Positions 17,843-25,868 of a DNA stretch of 64,000 nucleotides are shown here, piece after piece. The first letter of the stretch is position 1. Every line of letters starts with the position of its first letter. The translations under genes were made by a program, and so were the position numbers. The DNA is from Bacillus sp. SKDU12 (GTDB taxonomy: Bacteria; Bacillota; Bacilli; Bacillales; Bacillaceae): positions 1 through 64,000 of the forward strand of contig NZ_MSRC01000017.1 in NCBI RefSeq assembly GCF_010093085.1, read 5' to 3'. The notes under the pieces were generated by a model that searched no databases, was not told where the DNA came from, and worked only from the letters and a program-made list of their open reading frames with translations.

Positions 17843-19144
17843 ATGAGAATGGTAGATATCATCATCAAAAAACAAAACGGAAACGAACTCACCACAGAAG
17901 AAATCCAGTTTTTCGTGAACGGCTATACGGACGGAAGCATTCCAGATTATCAGGCAAGCGCGCTTGCTATGGCGATTTTCTTTCAGGATATGAGTGACCG
18001 TGAACGCGCGGACTTGACGATGGCTATGGTGAACTCCGGTGAAACGATTGATCTTTCTGCCATTGAAGGAATTAAAGTCGACAAACACTCTACCGGCGGC
18101 GTCGGCGACACGACAACACTCGTTCTCGCTCCGCTAGTTGCGGCTCTTGATGTGCCGGTTGCCAAAATGTCCGGCCGCGGCCTCGGCCATACGGGCGGAA
18201 CGATTGATAAATTAGAGGCAATCGAAGGCTTCCACGTGGAACTGTCGAAGGACGAATTTATTAAGCTTGTGAACCGCGACAAGGTCGCCGTCATCGGCCA
18301 AAGCGGCAATTTAACGCCTGCTGATAAAAAACTGTACGCGCTTCGTGATGTAACGGGAACGGTCAATTCCATCCCGCTGATTGCAAGCTCGATTATGAGT
18401 AAAAAAATCGCTGCTGGGGCGGATGCCATCGTGCTCGACGTGAAAACGGGAGCGGGCGCCTTCATGAAAACGGAAGAAGACGCGGCTGAACTCGCCAAAG
18501 CGATGGTGCGCATCGGCAATAACGTCGGCCGCCAAACAATGGCTGTTATTTCTGACATGTCCCAGCCGCTCGGCTTTGCGATCGGAAATGCGCTTGAAGT
18601 GAAAGAAGCGATCGACACGCTCAAAGGCGAAGGGCCTGAGGATCTTCATGAGCTTGTCTTAACGCTCGGAAGCCAGATGGTTGTGCTTGCGAAAAAAGCC
18701 AATACTTTAGACGAAGCGAGAGCAAAGCTGGAAGAGGTCATGAAAAACGGCAAAGCGCTTGAGAAGTTCAAGGACTTCCTGAAAAACCAAGGCGGCGACA
18801 GCTCGATTGTTGACGATCCGTCTAAGCTTCCACAAGCTGCATATCAAATTGATGTGCCTGCCAAAGAAGCGGGCGTCGTCTCCGAAATCGTCGCGGACGA
18901 AATCGGCGTCGCTGCGATGCTGCTGGGTGCCGGACGCGCCACAAAAGAAGACGAAATCGATTTAGCCGTCGGCATCATGCTCCGCAAAAAGGTCGGCGAC
19001 AAGGCAGAAAAAGGCGACCCGCTCGTGACGCTTTACGCCAACCGCGAAAACGTCGATGAAGCCATCGCAAAAGTCTATGAAAACATCCGCATCGCAGCGG
19101 AAGCAAAGGCGCCGAAGCTGATTCATACGGTGATTACGGGATAA
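17843..19144 (+). CDS. pdp: pyrimidine-nucleoside phosphorylase Pdp, 433 aa
   Basis: Phosphorolysis of uridine, thymidine and deoxyuridine. Phosphate-binding [13 protein letters not shown] (81-93) and family signature [16 protein letters not shown] (110-125), then Lys/Ser residues in [17 protein letters not shown]; the C-terminal PYNP domain covers residues ~345-420. Third gene of the operon, 29 bases after nupC. In 168 the hut operon follows; here a terminator and then the LXG operon follow. Confidence 0.97.
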   Translation: MRMVDIIIKKQNGNELTTEEIQFFVNGYTDGSIPDYQASALAMAIFFQDMSDRERADLTMAMVNSGETIDLSAIEGIKVDKHSTGGVGDTTTLVLAPLVAALDVPVAKMSGRGLGHTGGTIDKLEAIEGFHVELSKDEFIKLVNRDKVAVIGQSGNLTPADKKLYALRDVTGTVNSIPLIASSIMSKKIAAGADAIVLDVKTGAGAFMKTEEDAAELAKAMVRIGNNVGRQTMAVISDMSQPLGFAIGNALEVKEAIDTLKGEGPEDLHELVLTLGSQMVVLAKKANTLDEARAKLEEVMKNGKALEKFKDFLKNQGGDSSIVDDPSKLPQAAYQIDVPAKEAGVVSEIVADEIGVAAMLLGAGRATKEDEIDLAVGIMLRKKVGDKAEKGDPLVTLYANRENVDEAIAKVYENIRIAAEAKAPKLIHTVITG

Positions 19145-19184
19145 AAAAGAGTCCAAACCTTTTACGAGGTTTGGATTTTTTTGC
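19145..19184 (+). terminator. terminator of the dra operon
   Basis: AGTCCAAACC-type stem (TCCAAACCT/AGGTTTGGA) followed by seven T. Confidence 0.92.
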
Positions 19185-19470
19185 TTTCTGAAGCAGTACA
19201 TCCACCCAGTGGGGGTAAGAACGTGATAACGTTTTTTATCATCTATATTGACTATATGAAATAGTCCGACTAAAGAAAAAACCAGAAGTGAAGATGAGTT
19301 TAAAGGCTTAGATAATAAGGCCTGTCAATTCTGGTTATCCCTCTTATAAAATCATAGGAATCGAAATTTCAGTAATTTCGAACTGGAATTCCTCTTCTAA
19401 AGACAATCCCTTTTACCCATTTATCCAATATGACCCATCATGTAATATGAAAATAGTCTGTATTGTAAAG
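19185..19470. other. intergenic region before the LXG operon
   Basis: No coding frame supported. Contains an imperfect inverted pair AACCAGAA (~19279) / TTCTGGTT (~19329) and presumably the promoter of the toxin operon, which I could not place with confidence. No hut-operon remnant was recognised. Confidence 0.45.
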
Positions 19471-19508
19471 AATTGACACAGTTTGATAGAAACACGAGGT
19501 GTTGCGGC

Positions 19509-19874
19509 ATGCATAGTGAAATGTTGTTACATTCGGTAAAAGCCGACTTACATGAAAAACAGGAACAGATCCATCAATTAAAACGAGTGCTGCACGAAAT
19601 CAGGCAAATCAAACACGAATTTTCCGAGGGCCAGCGTCTCATTCACCGGCCTCATCTTAACCGAGAGGCATGGAGAGGAACACATGCGGAGCGATTCGAA
19701 GATATTCGTGAAGGAATGAACAAAGCATATCAGCAAATTAAAAGCGATCAAGTCAGCGGAATCATCGAAAGCATCGAAGGAAAAATCCACTCCTTAGAGG
19801 GCGATGTCTATTCCATCAGACGCCAAATCACAAGAATAGAGCATGAAATAGAGAAGGAAAAACATAAAAAGTGA
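19509..19874 (+). CDS. yxiB: YwqH/YxiB-like DUF5082 protein, 121 aa
   Basis: Almost wholly helical coiled-coil protein (SVKADLHEKQEQIHQLKRVL, then IRRQITRIEHEIEKEKHKK) with the W of the EAWRGTHAERF motif, like WXG-type helpers of LXG toxins. DUF5082 proteins form an operon with DUF5344 and LXG proteins and act as chaperone/targeting partners for Type VII (Yuk/ESX) export. The ATG at 19509 is chosen because GAGGTG precedes it; a longer frame starts at 19473. First gene of the toxin operon. Confidence 0.82.
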   Translation: MHSEMLLHSVKADLHEKQEQIHQLKRVLHEIRQIKHEFSEGQRLIHRPHLNREAWRGTHAERFEDIREGMNKAYQQIKSDQVSGIIESIEGKIHSLEGDVYSIRRQITRIEHEIEKEKHKK

Positions 19875-19885
19875 GGTGAGCACAA

Positions 19886-20155
19886 ATGGCACAGGAAATT
19901 AAAATGGTGTATGGCACAGTGAAGCAAGGGCTCTCACAGCTCAAGAATTCAGCTGAACTCAAATCCTCCGTGCCCGGCCACATCTCAGGCCGAAACCATT
20001 TAAACGTTGTGAAGTCCATCGAGCAATTAAATGAGGACATCAAAGAGCTCACTGAAGCATATGCGTCCGTTTTGGCTAAACATATCGCACAAACGGAAAG
20101 CGCGGTAAACGCCATGAAGGAAACGGACGAAAATATATCATCTTCCATGAAATAA
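19886..20155 (+). CDS. yxiC: YxiC-like DUF5344 protein, 89 aa
   Basis: Small helical-hairpin protein of ~90 residues, WXG100-like in size, starting AQEIKMVYGTVKQGLSQLKN and ending in a charged helix (AVNAMKETDENISSSMK). DUF5344 members are second partners of LXG toxins. Eleven bases after yxiB with GAGGTGAG in between, so tightly coupled to it. Confidence 0.85.
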   Translation: MAQEIKMVYGTVKQGLSQLKNSAELKSSVPGHISGRNHLNVVKSIEQLNEDIKELTEAYASVLAKHIAQTESAVNAMKETDENISSSMK

Positions 20156-20174
20156 AGCGCGGGAGGACAAGGGA

Positions 20175-21872
20175 TTGAAAACATTAGATGTCCACGCTCT
20201 TCACGAGGGCATTCAGCATACGATTGAGAAACTGGACAAGCAAAAACAGCAGCTGGAGAAGCTGGAAAAAAGCGTTGAGCATCTGGCAGGCATGAAGGAC
20301 GCGCTAAAAGGAAAAGGCGGAGACGCCATCCGGACCTTTTACGAGGAGTGCCACAAGCCTTTTCTCCTTTTCTTTGGCATGTTTATCGACGAATACAAAA
20401 AAGTGCTGAAACAAACGCAGCATGCGATTTCCTCGGTAGAATCTGACTCCCACGGCATGATCGCAGAGGCTTTTCTCTCACACGATGCGAGACACGGGGT
20501 CAAGCATGCGCGCGAAGTAACAGAACAGCTCACAGACGCAGTGAATCGCCAAACATCAGCCATCGGCCACATCGTCAGCCTGCCGACAGTTAATGACTCC
20601 TTTTTCCGGGTGGAAACAGAACAGGCTGAACGGCTGATTTCAGACACCCTGCATAAGCTCTTTCAATTTGACGGCCAGCAAACCCAAGCACTAGAAACAG
20701 CAAAATCAGATTTTCAAACAATGAAAAAATACATTGATCAGCTCGAAACGATGTACACCGGTCCGAAAATCGAAATCACAGGATACAAAACCGGCTCTAT
20801 CTTGAAATCTCAGGAAGAAGAAAACATCAACCAAACCTTCGGCGCCATCAATCCGCAAATGAAACAGCCGGATGAATCACCGATGGAGATGATGTTGAAG
20901 AAGTTGGAGAAACATAAGCAGTCCAACGTTGATACCGTGATGAAGGATAGCAAACAACAGAAGATTGAGCGTGAGATTCATGCTGATGACAGTAACGTAA
21001 CGGTATTACAGAAAGAAGCAGCTAAGATATCTCCAAAAGCAGCTGGAGATATTCGAGTGATAAATGGTAAACTTTATAACGTTAAAGGCTGGAAAGTGGT
21101 CCAAAGAGTAGATGTTGCTGATGAAACTGTGAGGAATCAAGCAGATATAAACTATATCGGCGGAGTATACAGTATCTACGAAAATGGCCAAATCGTTCGA
21201 CGATATCTTAAAAATGGTAAACCTAATATTGAAATTGTTGAAAAGATTCCAGACGGCAAAAGTGCTGTCGGGGTAAAGAATATTGATGAAGAAGTACCTG
21301 GTTTAGGAAAAGTAACGGATACAATAGGTGAGTTTTTTATTGTTAATGATGGAATTCGGGCAACAACTGGCGAAGATCCTGAAACCTATAAAAAAATTCC
21401 AGTTGATGAACGAATGTTGAGTACTCTTTTTATTATTCCTTTTGCTAAAGTTGGGAAGTATGTTTTTGTGTGGAGTAAGGGAGAGAAAGCAGTAAAGAGG
21501 GTTCCGAATGTTGGAAAAGATATTAAAGGTAAGGGGAAAAACCCCTCTAATTTTGCAGATAGGGAAAAGCTAGAATCTCATTTCTATAAACATGGAAATG
21601 AATTTGGTGAATTATATAAAAATGCTGATGAATATCTTGAAGGTGCAAAAGAAGTGATCAAAAACGGTATAAAAGTTAATTATAATTATAAGGGTGAAAT
21701 CCGAACAGGTTATGTTAAGTTTATGGGTAATAGCAGAAACGGTAAAGCGAAATTTGAATTTGTAGGTACTAATAATAAAGGGGAAATTACAACCTATCAT
21801 ACTGAGGGTGGAAAAAAGATTTGGAAGACAATTAACGGAAAAAATATTCCAGTAATTAATCCAGCAGATTAG
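20175..21872 (+). CDS. yxiD: LXG-domain polymorphic toxin, YxiD-like, 565 aa
   Basis: Secreted antibacterial toxin of the LXG class, exported by the Type VII system. Start TTG behind GGGAGG. Residues 1-200 are the LXG domain (KTLDVHALHEGIQHTIEKLD; KGKGGDAIRTFYEECHKPF). A linker follows, then from ~460 a toxin tip with FADREKLESHFYKHGNEF and the late TTYHTEGGKKIWKTINGK. That layout recalls the RNase tips of YobL, YxiD and YqcG of strain 168, but the tip is not the 168 one as I remember it. Coding becomes markedly AT-rich after about 20,950, marking a swapped C-terminus. Activity inferred. Confidence 0.85.
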   Translation: MKTLDVHALHEGIQHTIEKLDKQKQQLEKLEKSVEHLAGMKDALKGKGGDAIRTFYEECHKPFLLFFGMFIDEYKKVLKQTQHAISSVESDSHGMIAEAFLSHDARHGVKHAREVTEQLTDAVNRQTSAIGHIVSLPTVNDSFFRVETEQAERLISDTLHKLFQFDGQQTQALETAKSDFQTMKKYIDQLETMYTGPKIEITGYKTGSILKSQEEENINQTFGAINPQMKQPDESPMEMMLKKLEKHKQSNVDTVMKDSKQQKIEREIHADDSNVTVLQKEAAKISPKAAGDIRVINGKLYNVKGWKVVQRVDVADETVRNQADINYIGGVYSIYENGQIVRRYLKNGKPNIEIVEKIPDGKSAVGVKNIDEEVPGLGKVTDTIGEFFIVNDGIRATTGEDPETYKKIPVDERMLSTLFIIPFAKVGKYVFVWSKGEKAVKRVPNVGKDIKGKGKNPSNFADREKLESHFYKHGNEFGELYKNADEYLEGAKEVIKNGIKVNYNYKGEIRTGYVKFMGNSRNGKAKFEFVGTNNKGEITTYHTEGGKKIWKTINGKNIPVINPAD

Positions 21873-21888
21873 ACGGGAGGTTCTTAAG

Positions 21889-22275
21889 ATGATATATAAG
21901 GCGCTTGTTAAAAAACTTGATCCACATATCGAAGAGGAAGTGATTCTCGAAATAGAAGGGATAGAATTTACAGGTTTTTCTTCTGTCTGTCCTTATGAAA
22001 TTGAAGTGGGGAAAAAATATCCTGTGTTAGTTGGTTTTACGATTTTGGATGAGTTAGTTATTCATGAAAGTAAAGAAAAAACAAAAGAATTAGAACGAAT
22101 TGGTTTAGGATATCAATATTATATTAGGGGAATTTTGCAAGAGAATTCAATTGATGCAGGAATCGTTCTTACTGATGAAGATGAGTATTTTTCTGAATAT
22201 CCTTATTTGATTGGGGAACATGTTGAGATAAAGGTTGATAGGATAAGCATAGAATTTTTAAGAGACTCTGTTTAA
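21889..22275 (+). CDS. putative immunity protein to the LXG toxin, 128 aa
   Basis: Directly after the toxin (16 bases) with GGGAGG before the ATG, and as AT-rich as the toxin tip. Cytoplasmic, acidic (pI low by composition), beta-rich look: VILEIEGIEFTGFSSVCPYE, then VGKKYPVLVGFTILDEL, then EHVEIKVDRISIEFL. It does not resemble the SMI1-type YxxD that I recall from 168. Immunity is inferred from position and composition. Confidence 0.7.
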   Translation: MIYKALVKKLDPHIEEEVILEIEGIEFTGFSSVCPYEIEVGKKYPVLVGFTILDELVIHESKEKTKELERIGLGYQYYIRGILQENSIDAGIVLTDEDEYFSEYPYLIGEHVEIKVDRISIEFLRDSV

Positions 22276-22404
22276 ATATAAAAAGTGAAGAAGATAGATG
22301 AGAAATTTTTATTGAGAAAAATAAATGATTCATTATTGAAATCAACATATTAGAAGAAGCATTAAAACAAAGAAAAACCTTGAGGGACGAACCTTTCAAG
22401 ATTT

Positions 22405-22777
22405 TTGACAATTACCATCTTTTCAAGCAACAATAAAAAAGTTGAGGGGTGGTTTATAATTTTTACTATTTATAATGAATATGATTTATTAGAACTGTTT
22501 GATAGTGAGCCCATATGCGTGTCGAGTGATCCGCTTGCAGACGTACTCATGTATACTATAGAGGATATACAAGGCTTTAAACTGATTTCTGACAATGGAT
22601 GTATACGCTTTGGAGTGCAATCTAAGTCTCACCTTCAATGAGTTGCTTGTTTTTGAATCTGAATTTATAAATGTTACTCAATTAAAGAAGTATAATTCTA
22701 CTTTATTTATATATATTCATAACGAACCAAAGGTAAAGGTTATATTTAAAAATCAACTTGGAATTATTTTTATTTAA
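22405..22777 (+). pseudogene. frameshifted orphan immunity-like gene
   Basis: Two overlapping frames read as one ~120-residue protein if one frameshift near 22,615-22,640 is corrected: the first gives VEGWFIIFTIYNEYDLLELF and DIQGFKLISDNGCIRFGVQ, the second continues LECNLSLTFNELLVFESE and YNSTLFIYIHNEPKVKVIFK. AT-rich and located after a toxin/immunity pair, where arrays of spare immunity genes accumulate. Identity unknown; a break in a once-intact gene is the likely reading. Confidence 0.5.
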
Positions 22778-22806
22778 TGATACATAAAATGTAAGGAGGT
22801 TAGAAA

Positions 22807-22905
22807 TTGAAAATCACCTTAAATACTTTCAAAGTACATCATGTAACTCACGACTGGAATACTCTTTATGGATTGAAAAAAGGTTGGATAAACAAATTGC
22901 AGTAA
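22807..22905 (+). pseudogene. short fragment, 32 codons
   Basis: TTG start behind AAGGAGGT, reading MKITLNTFKVHHVTHDWNT and ending KKGWINKLQ. The good ribosome site and short length suggest the 5' end of a truncated gene of the immunity array. Confidence 0.35.
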
Positions 22906-23007
22906 TAAACTATGCGGAAAAACAAAATGACTTACCGCTATAAAAGTTATTCGCTTAGTTATAGTCTGCGTTAACAATTCGACCAACACAAACTAAAATT
23001 CCGCCGG

Positions 23008-23168
23008 TGAAAGAAATCTGCAAAATGGAGACAACAGAAACACTGCCGGACGGCGTTGACTTAATCGGCTACACATCATGGGGCCCACTTAGCACATCCA
23101 CTGCGGGAATAAAAAAAGCGTCAGCTGTATCAGCAGGTCATCGCCACAAACGGAGAGAGTCTCTGACA
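23008..23168 (+). pseudogene. bglH: 3' remnant of bglH (6-phospho-beta-glucosidase)
   Basis: One frame reads KEICKMETTETLPDGVDLIG and YTSWGPLSTSTAGIKK. After a frameshift the sequence continues KKRQLYQQVIATNGESL and a stop. LxDGVDLxGYTxWG...STxxxxKKR... and VIATNGE are the characteristic C-terminal motifs of family 1 phospho-beta-glucosidases. In 168 bglP-bglH lies just upstream of yxiE, so this is the scar of that operon, with an internal deletion between YTSWG and KKR. Confidence 0.7.
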
Positions 23169-23268
23169 ACTTATTGAAAACTCACGCACTTCAATTGACA
23201 ATAGCCGGAAGCAGGCGGACAATAAAAGAGAAAGATGAACCACCCACGATCCGAAAGGCGGGATGAGC

Positions 23269-23715
23269 ATGTTTAACAAAATATTAGTTGCGATTGACGG
23301 ATCAGATATGAGTGCGAAAGCGCTTGATGCCGCAGTGCATTTGGCTAATGAACAGCAGGCGGAGCTAAGCATCCTTCATGTGGGAAGAGAAGCCGTTGTC
23401 ACGACTTCTTCTCTGACGGGAATGACCTATGTGCCTGAACATTTTATTGAAGAAATCAGGGGCGAGGTTAAAAAAGAAGGTCTGAAAATCCTCGAGAATG
23501 CAAAAGAAAATGCAGCTGAAAACGGTGTTCAAGCTGAAACGATCTACGTGAATGGCGAGCCGGCTCATGAAATTTTGAATACGGCAAAAGAGAGAGGCAT
23601 CAGCCTTATCGTTGTCGGCAGCCGAGGCATCAGCGGCCTGAAAGAAATAATGCTTGGAAGCGTCAGCCATAAAGTATCACAATTATCGCCTTGCCCGGTT
23701 TTAATTGTTCGTTGA
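23269..23715 (+). CDS. yxiE: universal stress protein YxiE, 148 aa
   Basis: UspA-type nucleotide-binding protein. N-terminal LVAIDGSDMSAKALDAA, and the C-terminal ATP-binding motif GSRGISGLKEIMLGSVSHKV with Gly-x-Arg-Gly-x9-Gly-Ser/Thr. The ATG at 23269 gives the 148 residues of B. subtilis YxiE; GTG/ATG codons six bases upstream overlap the ribosome site (AAGGCGGG). In 168 it is the last gene of bglP-bglH-yxiE. Here bglP and bglH are lost, so its promoter must be different. Confidence 0.93.
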   Translation: MFNKILVAIDGSDMSAKALDAAVHLANEQQAELSILHVGREAVVTTSSLTGMTYVPEHFIEEIRGEVKKEGLKILENAKENAAENGVQAETIYVNGEPAHEILNTAKERGISLIVVGSRGISGLKEIMLGSVSHKVSQLSPCPVLIVR

Positions 23716-23745
23716 TAAAATTAAAATTGTAAAACAGTTTTACCA

Positions 23746-23794
23746 AAAGAGGCGCCTTTCATTGACCAATAAGGTAAGGAAAGCCGCCTCCATC
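23746..23794. terminator. possible terminator after yxiE
   Basis: GAGGCGCCTTTC and GAAAGCCGCCTC form an imperfect stem with a long loop; no T-run follows, so only a weak call. Confidence 0.4.
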
Positions 23795-23895
23795 TGGTTA
23801 ACTGGCTATCAAGTTTAGTCCCCGACTTTCTGAGTTTTTATTCGAAGGTAAGTAGCTTATCATATCCTTTCTTTCCATTGATGCTTTTAAATCTT

Positions 23896-24660
23896 CTATT
23901 TATTCGCTGCTTTATTGGCCGGCGCAAACCAACCGAATAATGCAATGGCTACTAAGACGCCATAGAAGATCAGCGTCCAGGTTGTGCCATGCGGAAAGTT
24001 GTGGTCCAGGATTCCAATATCTTCATGGGCAAGGGTAATAACCACCAGTTTGACTCCGACCCAGGCCACAATGGCATAAGCGGTTGTTTCCAGTGCAGGG
24101 CGCTGATTAAGGAGCTTGACAAACCAGGTTGCTGCAAACTTAATCAGGATCAGGCCGGCAATCCCTCCGAGGACAACAATAATAAATTGTCCTCCATCCA
24201 TGCCGCCGAAATCATTAAGCGGTGAATCCGGAAGACCGAGTGCTAAAGCAACTGCAGCCAGTATCGAATCAATGGCAAAAGCGAGATCCGCTAAAGCAAT
24301 CTTCCCGACTGTGGGCCAGAAGCCTTTCCCGGCAGCCTCCTCTTTGTCCTCCTTATGAATGTTCTCATTTTTTTTCCCAAACTGGGCCTTTATCACATGC
24401 TTTAAGCCCAGGTAAAGAAGATAAGCAGCTCCTATTGCTTGGATCTGCCAGACATTTGCGATAAACGAAATGGCAAAAAGCGCTGCAAACCGGAAGGCAA
24501 ATGCCATGATAATTCCATAATTTATTGCTTTTTTTTTCTGATCGTCGGGTAAATGTTTGGCGATCACTGCCAGTACAAGAGCATTATCTGCTGACAGCAG
24601 TCCTTCTAATCCGATTAAAATTAACAATGTCCAGGCATATTCCAGCCAGATAGACTCCAT
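23896..24660 (-). CDS. TerC-family membrane protein (YkoY/YceF type), 254 aa
   Basis: Seven to eight membrane helices with the TerC Asp motifs: GLEGLLSADNALVLAVI (residues ~17-33) and IALADLAFAIDSILAAVAL near 130. Family members in Bacillus (MeeF/MeeY) export manganese that is loaded onto exoenzymes. The ATG at 24660 is better spaced from AAAGGAAAG than the ATG at 24666. No yybP-ykoY manganese riboswitch is seen in the leader. Not at this place in 168; it may have arrived with the neighbouring dioxygenase genes. Confidence 0.9.
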   Translation of the reverse strand: MESIWLEYAWTLLILIGLEGLLSADNALVLAVIAKHLPDDQKKKAINYGIIMAFAFRFAALFAISFIANVWQIQAIGAAYLLYLGLKHVIKAQFGKKNENIHKEDKEEAAGKGFWPTVGKIALADLAFAIDSILAAVALALGLPDSPLNDFGGMDGGQFIIVVLGGIAGLILIKFAATWFVKLLNQRPALETTAYAIVAWVGVKLVVITLAHEDIGILDHNFPHGTTWTLIFYGVLVAIALFGWFAPANKAANK

Positions 24661-24780
24661 TAACATCTTTCCTTTCTAAAATGTAAGTTGTGATATCAAC
24701 AGTATTACCCCTCTCGTCAATAGTTAACTCCATTGAACATAATAGTATTTATTGGTTCTTCCTTCGTGCTGGTAAAAAAC

Positions 24781-24815
24781 ACCCCGGCTCGCAGAGAAGC
24801 CGGGGCGTTTTTGAA
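24781..24815. terminator. strong bidirectional terminator
   Basis: CCCCGGCTC.GCAGAGAAGCCGGGG stem with T-runs on both strands. On the minus strand it ends the dioxygenase transcript and isolates the TerC gene. Confidence 0.9.
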
Positions 24816-24978
24816 ACAGAAAATTTATAAATATGAAAAAAATCATCTAGTCATTTCATCGTAGGTATTTTTCTTTTTTATACGGTTTTTGTTCATTCTT
24901 CTCTTCATTGTAATGACCTGAAATTTGGAATAATGAACATGCTTTGTGGTTATTTTAAAATGGTTATATATCTGTCTT

Positions 24979-25701
24979 TTATTTATTAGAAAAGGTAACC
25001 AAAAGGATATCTCGATGCGCGCCATCTGCATTGGCAGTGCCGACTGGTGTTACCGCATGAAAGACTTTTTGTCCGAGAGCGAGTGTTTCAAGCGGGTTCG
25101 TCAGCCGCAGCACTTTATCAATTTGTTTGACAGACGGAGCAATCAAGTTATCGCCGCCGATAGCATCTTCGCTCAGTTGAAACAAATGGACGAATACAAG
25201 CGGTTCATCATCGCGGTGCAGCCAAATAGGAGAACTGTATGATGGTGCCTCAGGAGTGACACGGTATCTGACTTGATGGAGCCCGACGATCACTTCCTTC
25301 TCCCAATCGACTAAATCGGTTTGACGGGCTATTTCTACGTTTGAATGTATCATTTGCTGCGTCACTGGATGCTGCAAAAACTCGTCTGATATTTTATCGA
25401 ATTGTCTGACAATACCTCCGTCATCATAATTGTATTCTTTCGATTGGAAATATCCATTATCAGGATCTAATTCAAGGGTGTCAGAGTGAGGGGCCAGAAT
25501 ATAGCGAGAGTGCGCTCTGTAACGGCCGCCTCCTTTAGGGTCTGCTTTCAAATCATCATATGTAAGCTGTAATTCGTGCACTGCGCTGTCTGTTGTTTTT
25601 TGCTGGTAGAAATCTGCTGGAATATAAGAATAGCCGTTTTCCGTTAAATAAGAAGCATAGTTAGCAATATCAGATTGTAACTCTTTTGACACTTGTACCA
25701 T
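24979..25701 (-). CDS. 2-oxoglutarate/Fe(II) dioxygenase, isoleucine 4-hydroxylase-like, 240 aa
   Basis: Strong likeness to L-isoleucine 4-hydroxylase (IDO) of B. thuringiensis, which I recognise from shared stretches: DNGYFQSKEYNYDDGG, GLHQVRYRVTPE, SPIWLHRDDEP, AIGGDNLIA, LALGQKVFHAVTP and RDILLVTF. The iron facial triad is His162, Asp164 and His215; Arg230 would bind 2-oxoglutarate. Predicted reaction: L-isoleucine + O2 + 2-oxoglutarate to (2S,3R,4S)-4-hydroxyisoleucine, CO2 and succinate, in the cytoplasm. AAGGAGAG precedes the ATG. Divergent from a dehydrogenase and next to an exporter, as expected for the pathway. Substrate is by homology; other aliphatic amino acids are possible. Confidence 0.9.
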   Translation of the reverse strand: MVQVSKELQSDIANYASYLTENGYSYIPADFYQQKTTDSAVHELQLTYDDLKADPKGGGRYRAHSRYILAPHSDTLELDPDNGYFQSKEYNYDDGGIVRQFDKISDEFLQHPVTQQMIHSNVEIARQTDLVDWEKEVIVGLHQVRYRVTPEAPSYSSPIWLHRDDEPLVFVHLFQLSEDAIGGDNLIAPSVKQIDKVLRLTNPLETLALGQKVFHAVTPVGTANADGAHRDILLVTFSNK

Positions 25702-25784
25702 ATCGATCTCTCCTTAAAAAGTAGATGATTTTTTCGGACATATCCTGTATGATAGAAAATGTGGAAAATAGAGGATGTAACACC

Positions 25785-25833
25785 ATGCTAAAATATTTGT
25801 AATATGTTGTCAAATATTATTATTCAGATTATT
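25785..25833 (-). promoter_or_regulatory. promoter of the dioxygenase gene and CodY-like box
   Basis: On the minus strand TTGACA (25808-25813) and TAGCAT (25785-25790), 17-base spacer. ATTATTCAGATTATT (25819-25833) matches the CodY consensus AATTTTCWGAAAATT at 11 of 15 positions, keeps the TTCAGA core, and starts six bases upstream of the -35. CodY responds to branched-chain amino acids, which suits an isoleucine hydroxylase. The box is only a candidate. Confidence 0.5.
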
Positions 25834-25868
25834 TCGAATTACCAAAATGAAAAAAGGCAGAATGTAAA

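Noticed and set aside
24661..24780. Search for a yybP-ykoY riboswitch before the TerC gene
   Set aside because: None of the conserved blocks was found between the start codon and the upstream terminator.
25785..25802. Five-codon frame MLKYL upstream of the dehydrogenase with GAGGA in front
   Set aside because: Looks like a leader peptide, but it overlaps the hydroxylase -10 on the other strand, and there is no attenuator hairpin between it and the gene. Chance is the simpler reading.
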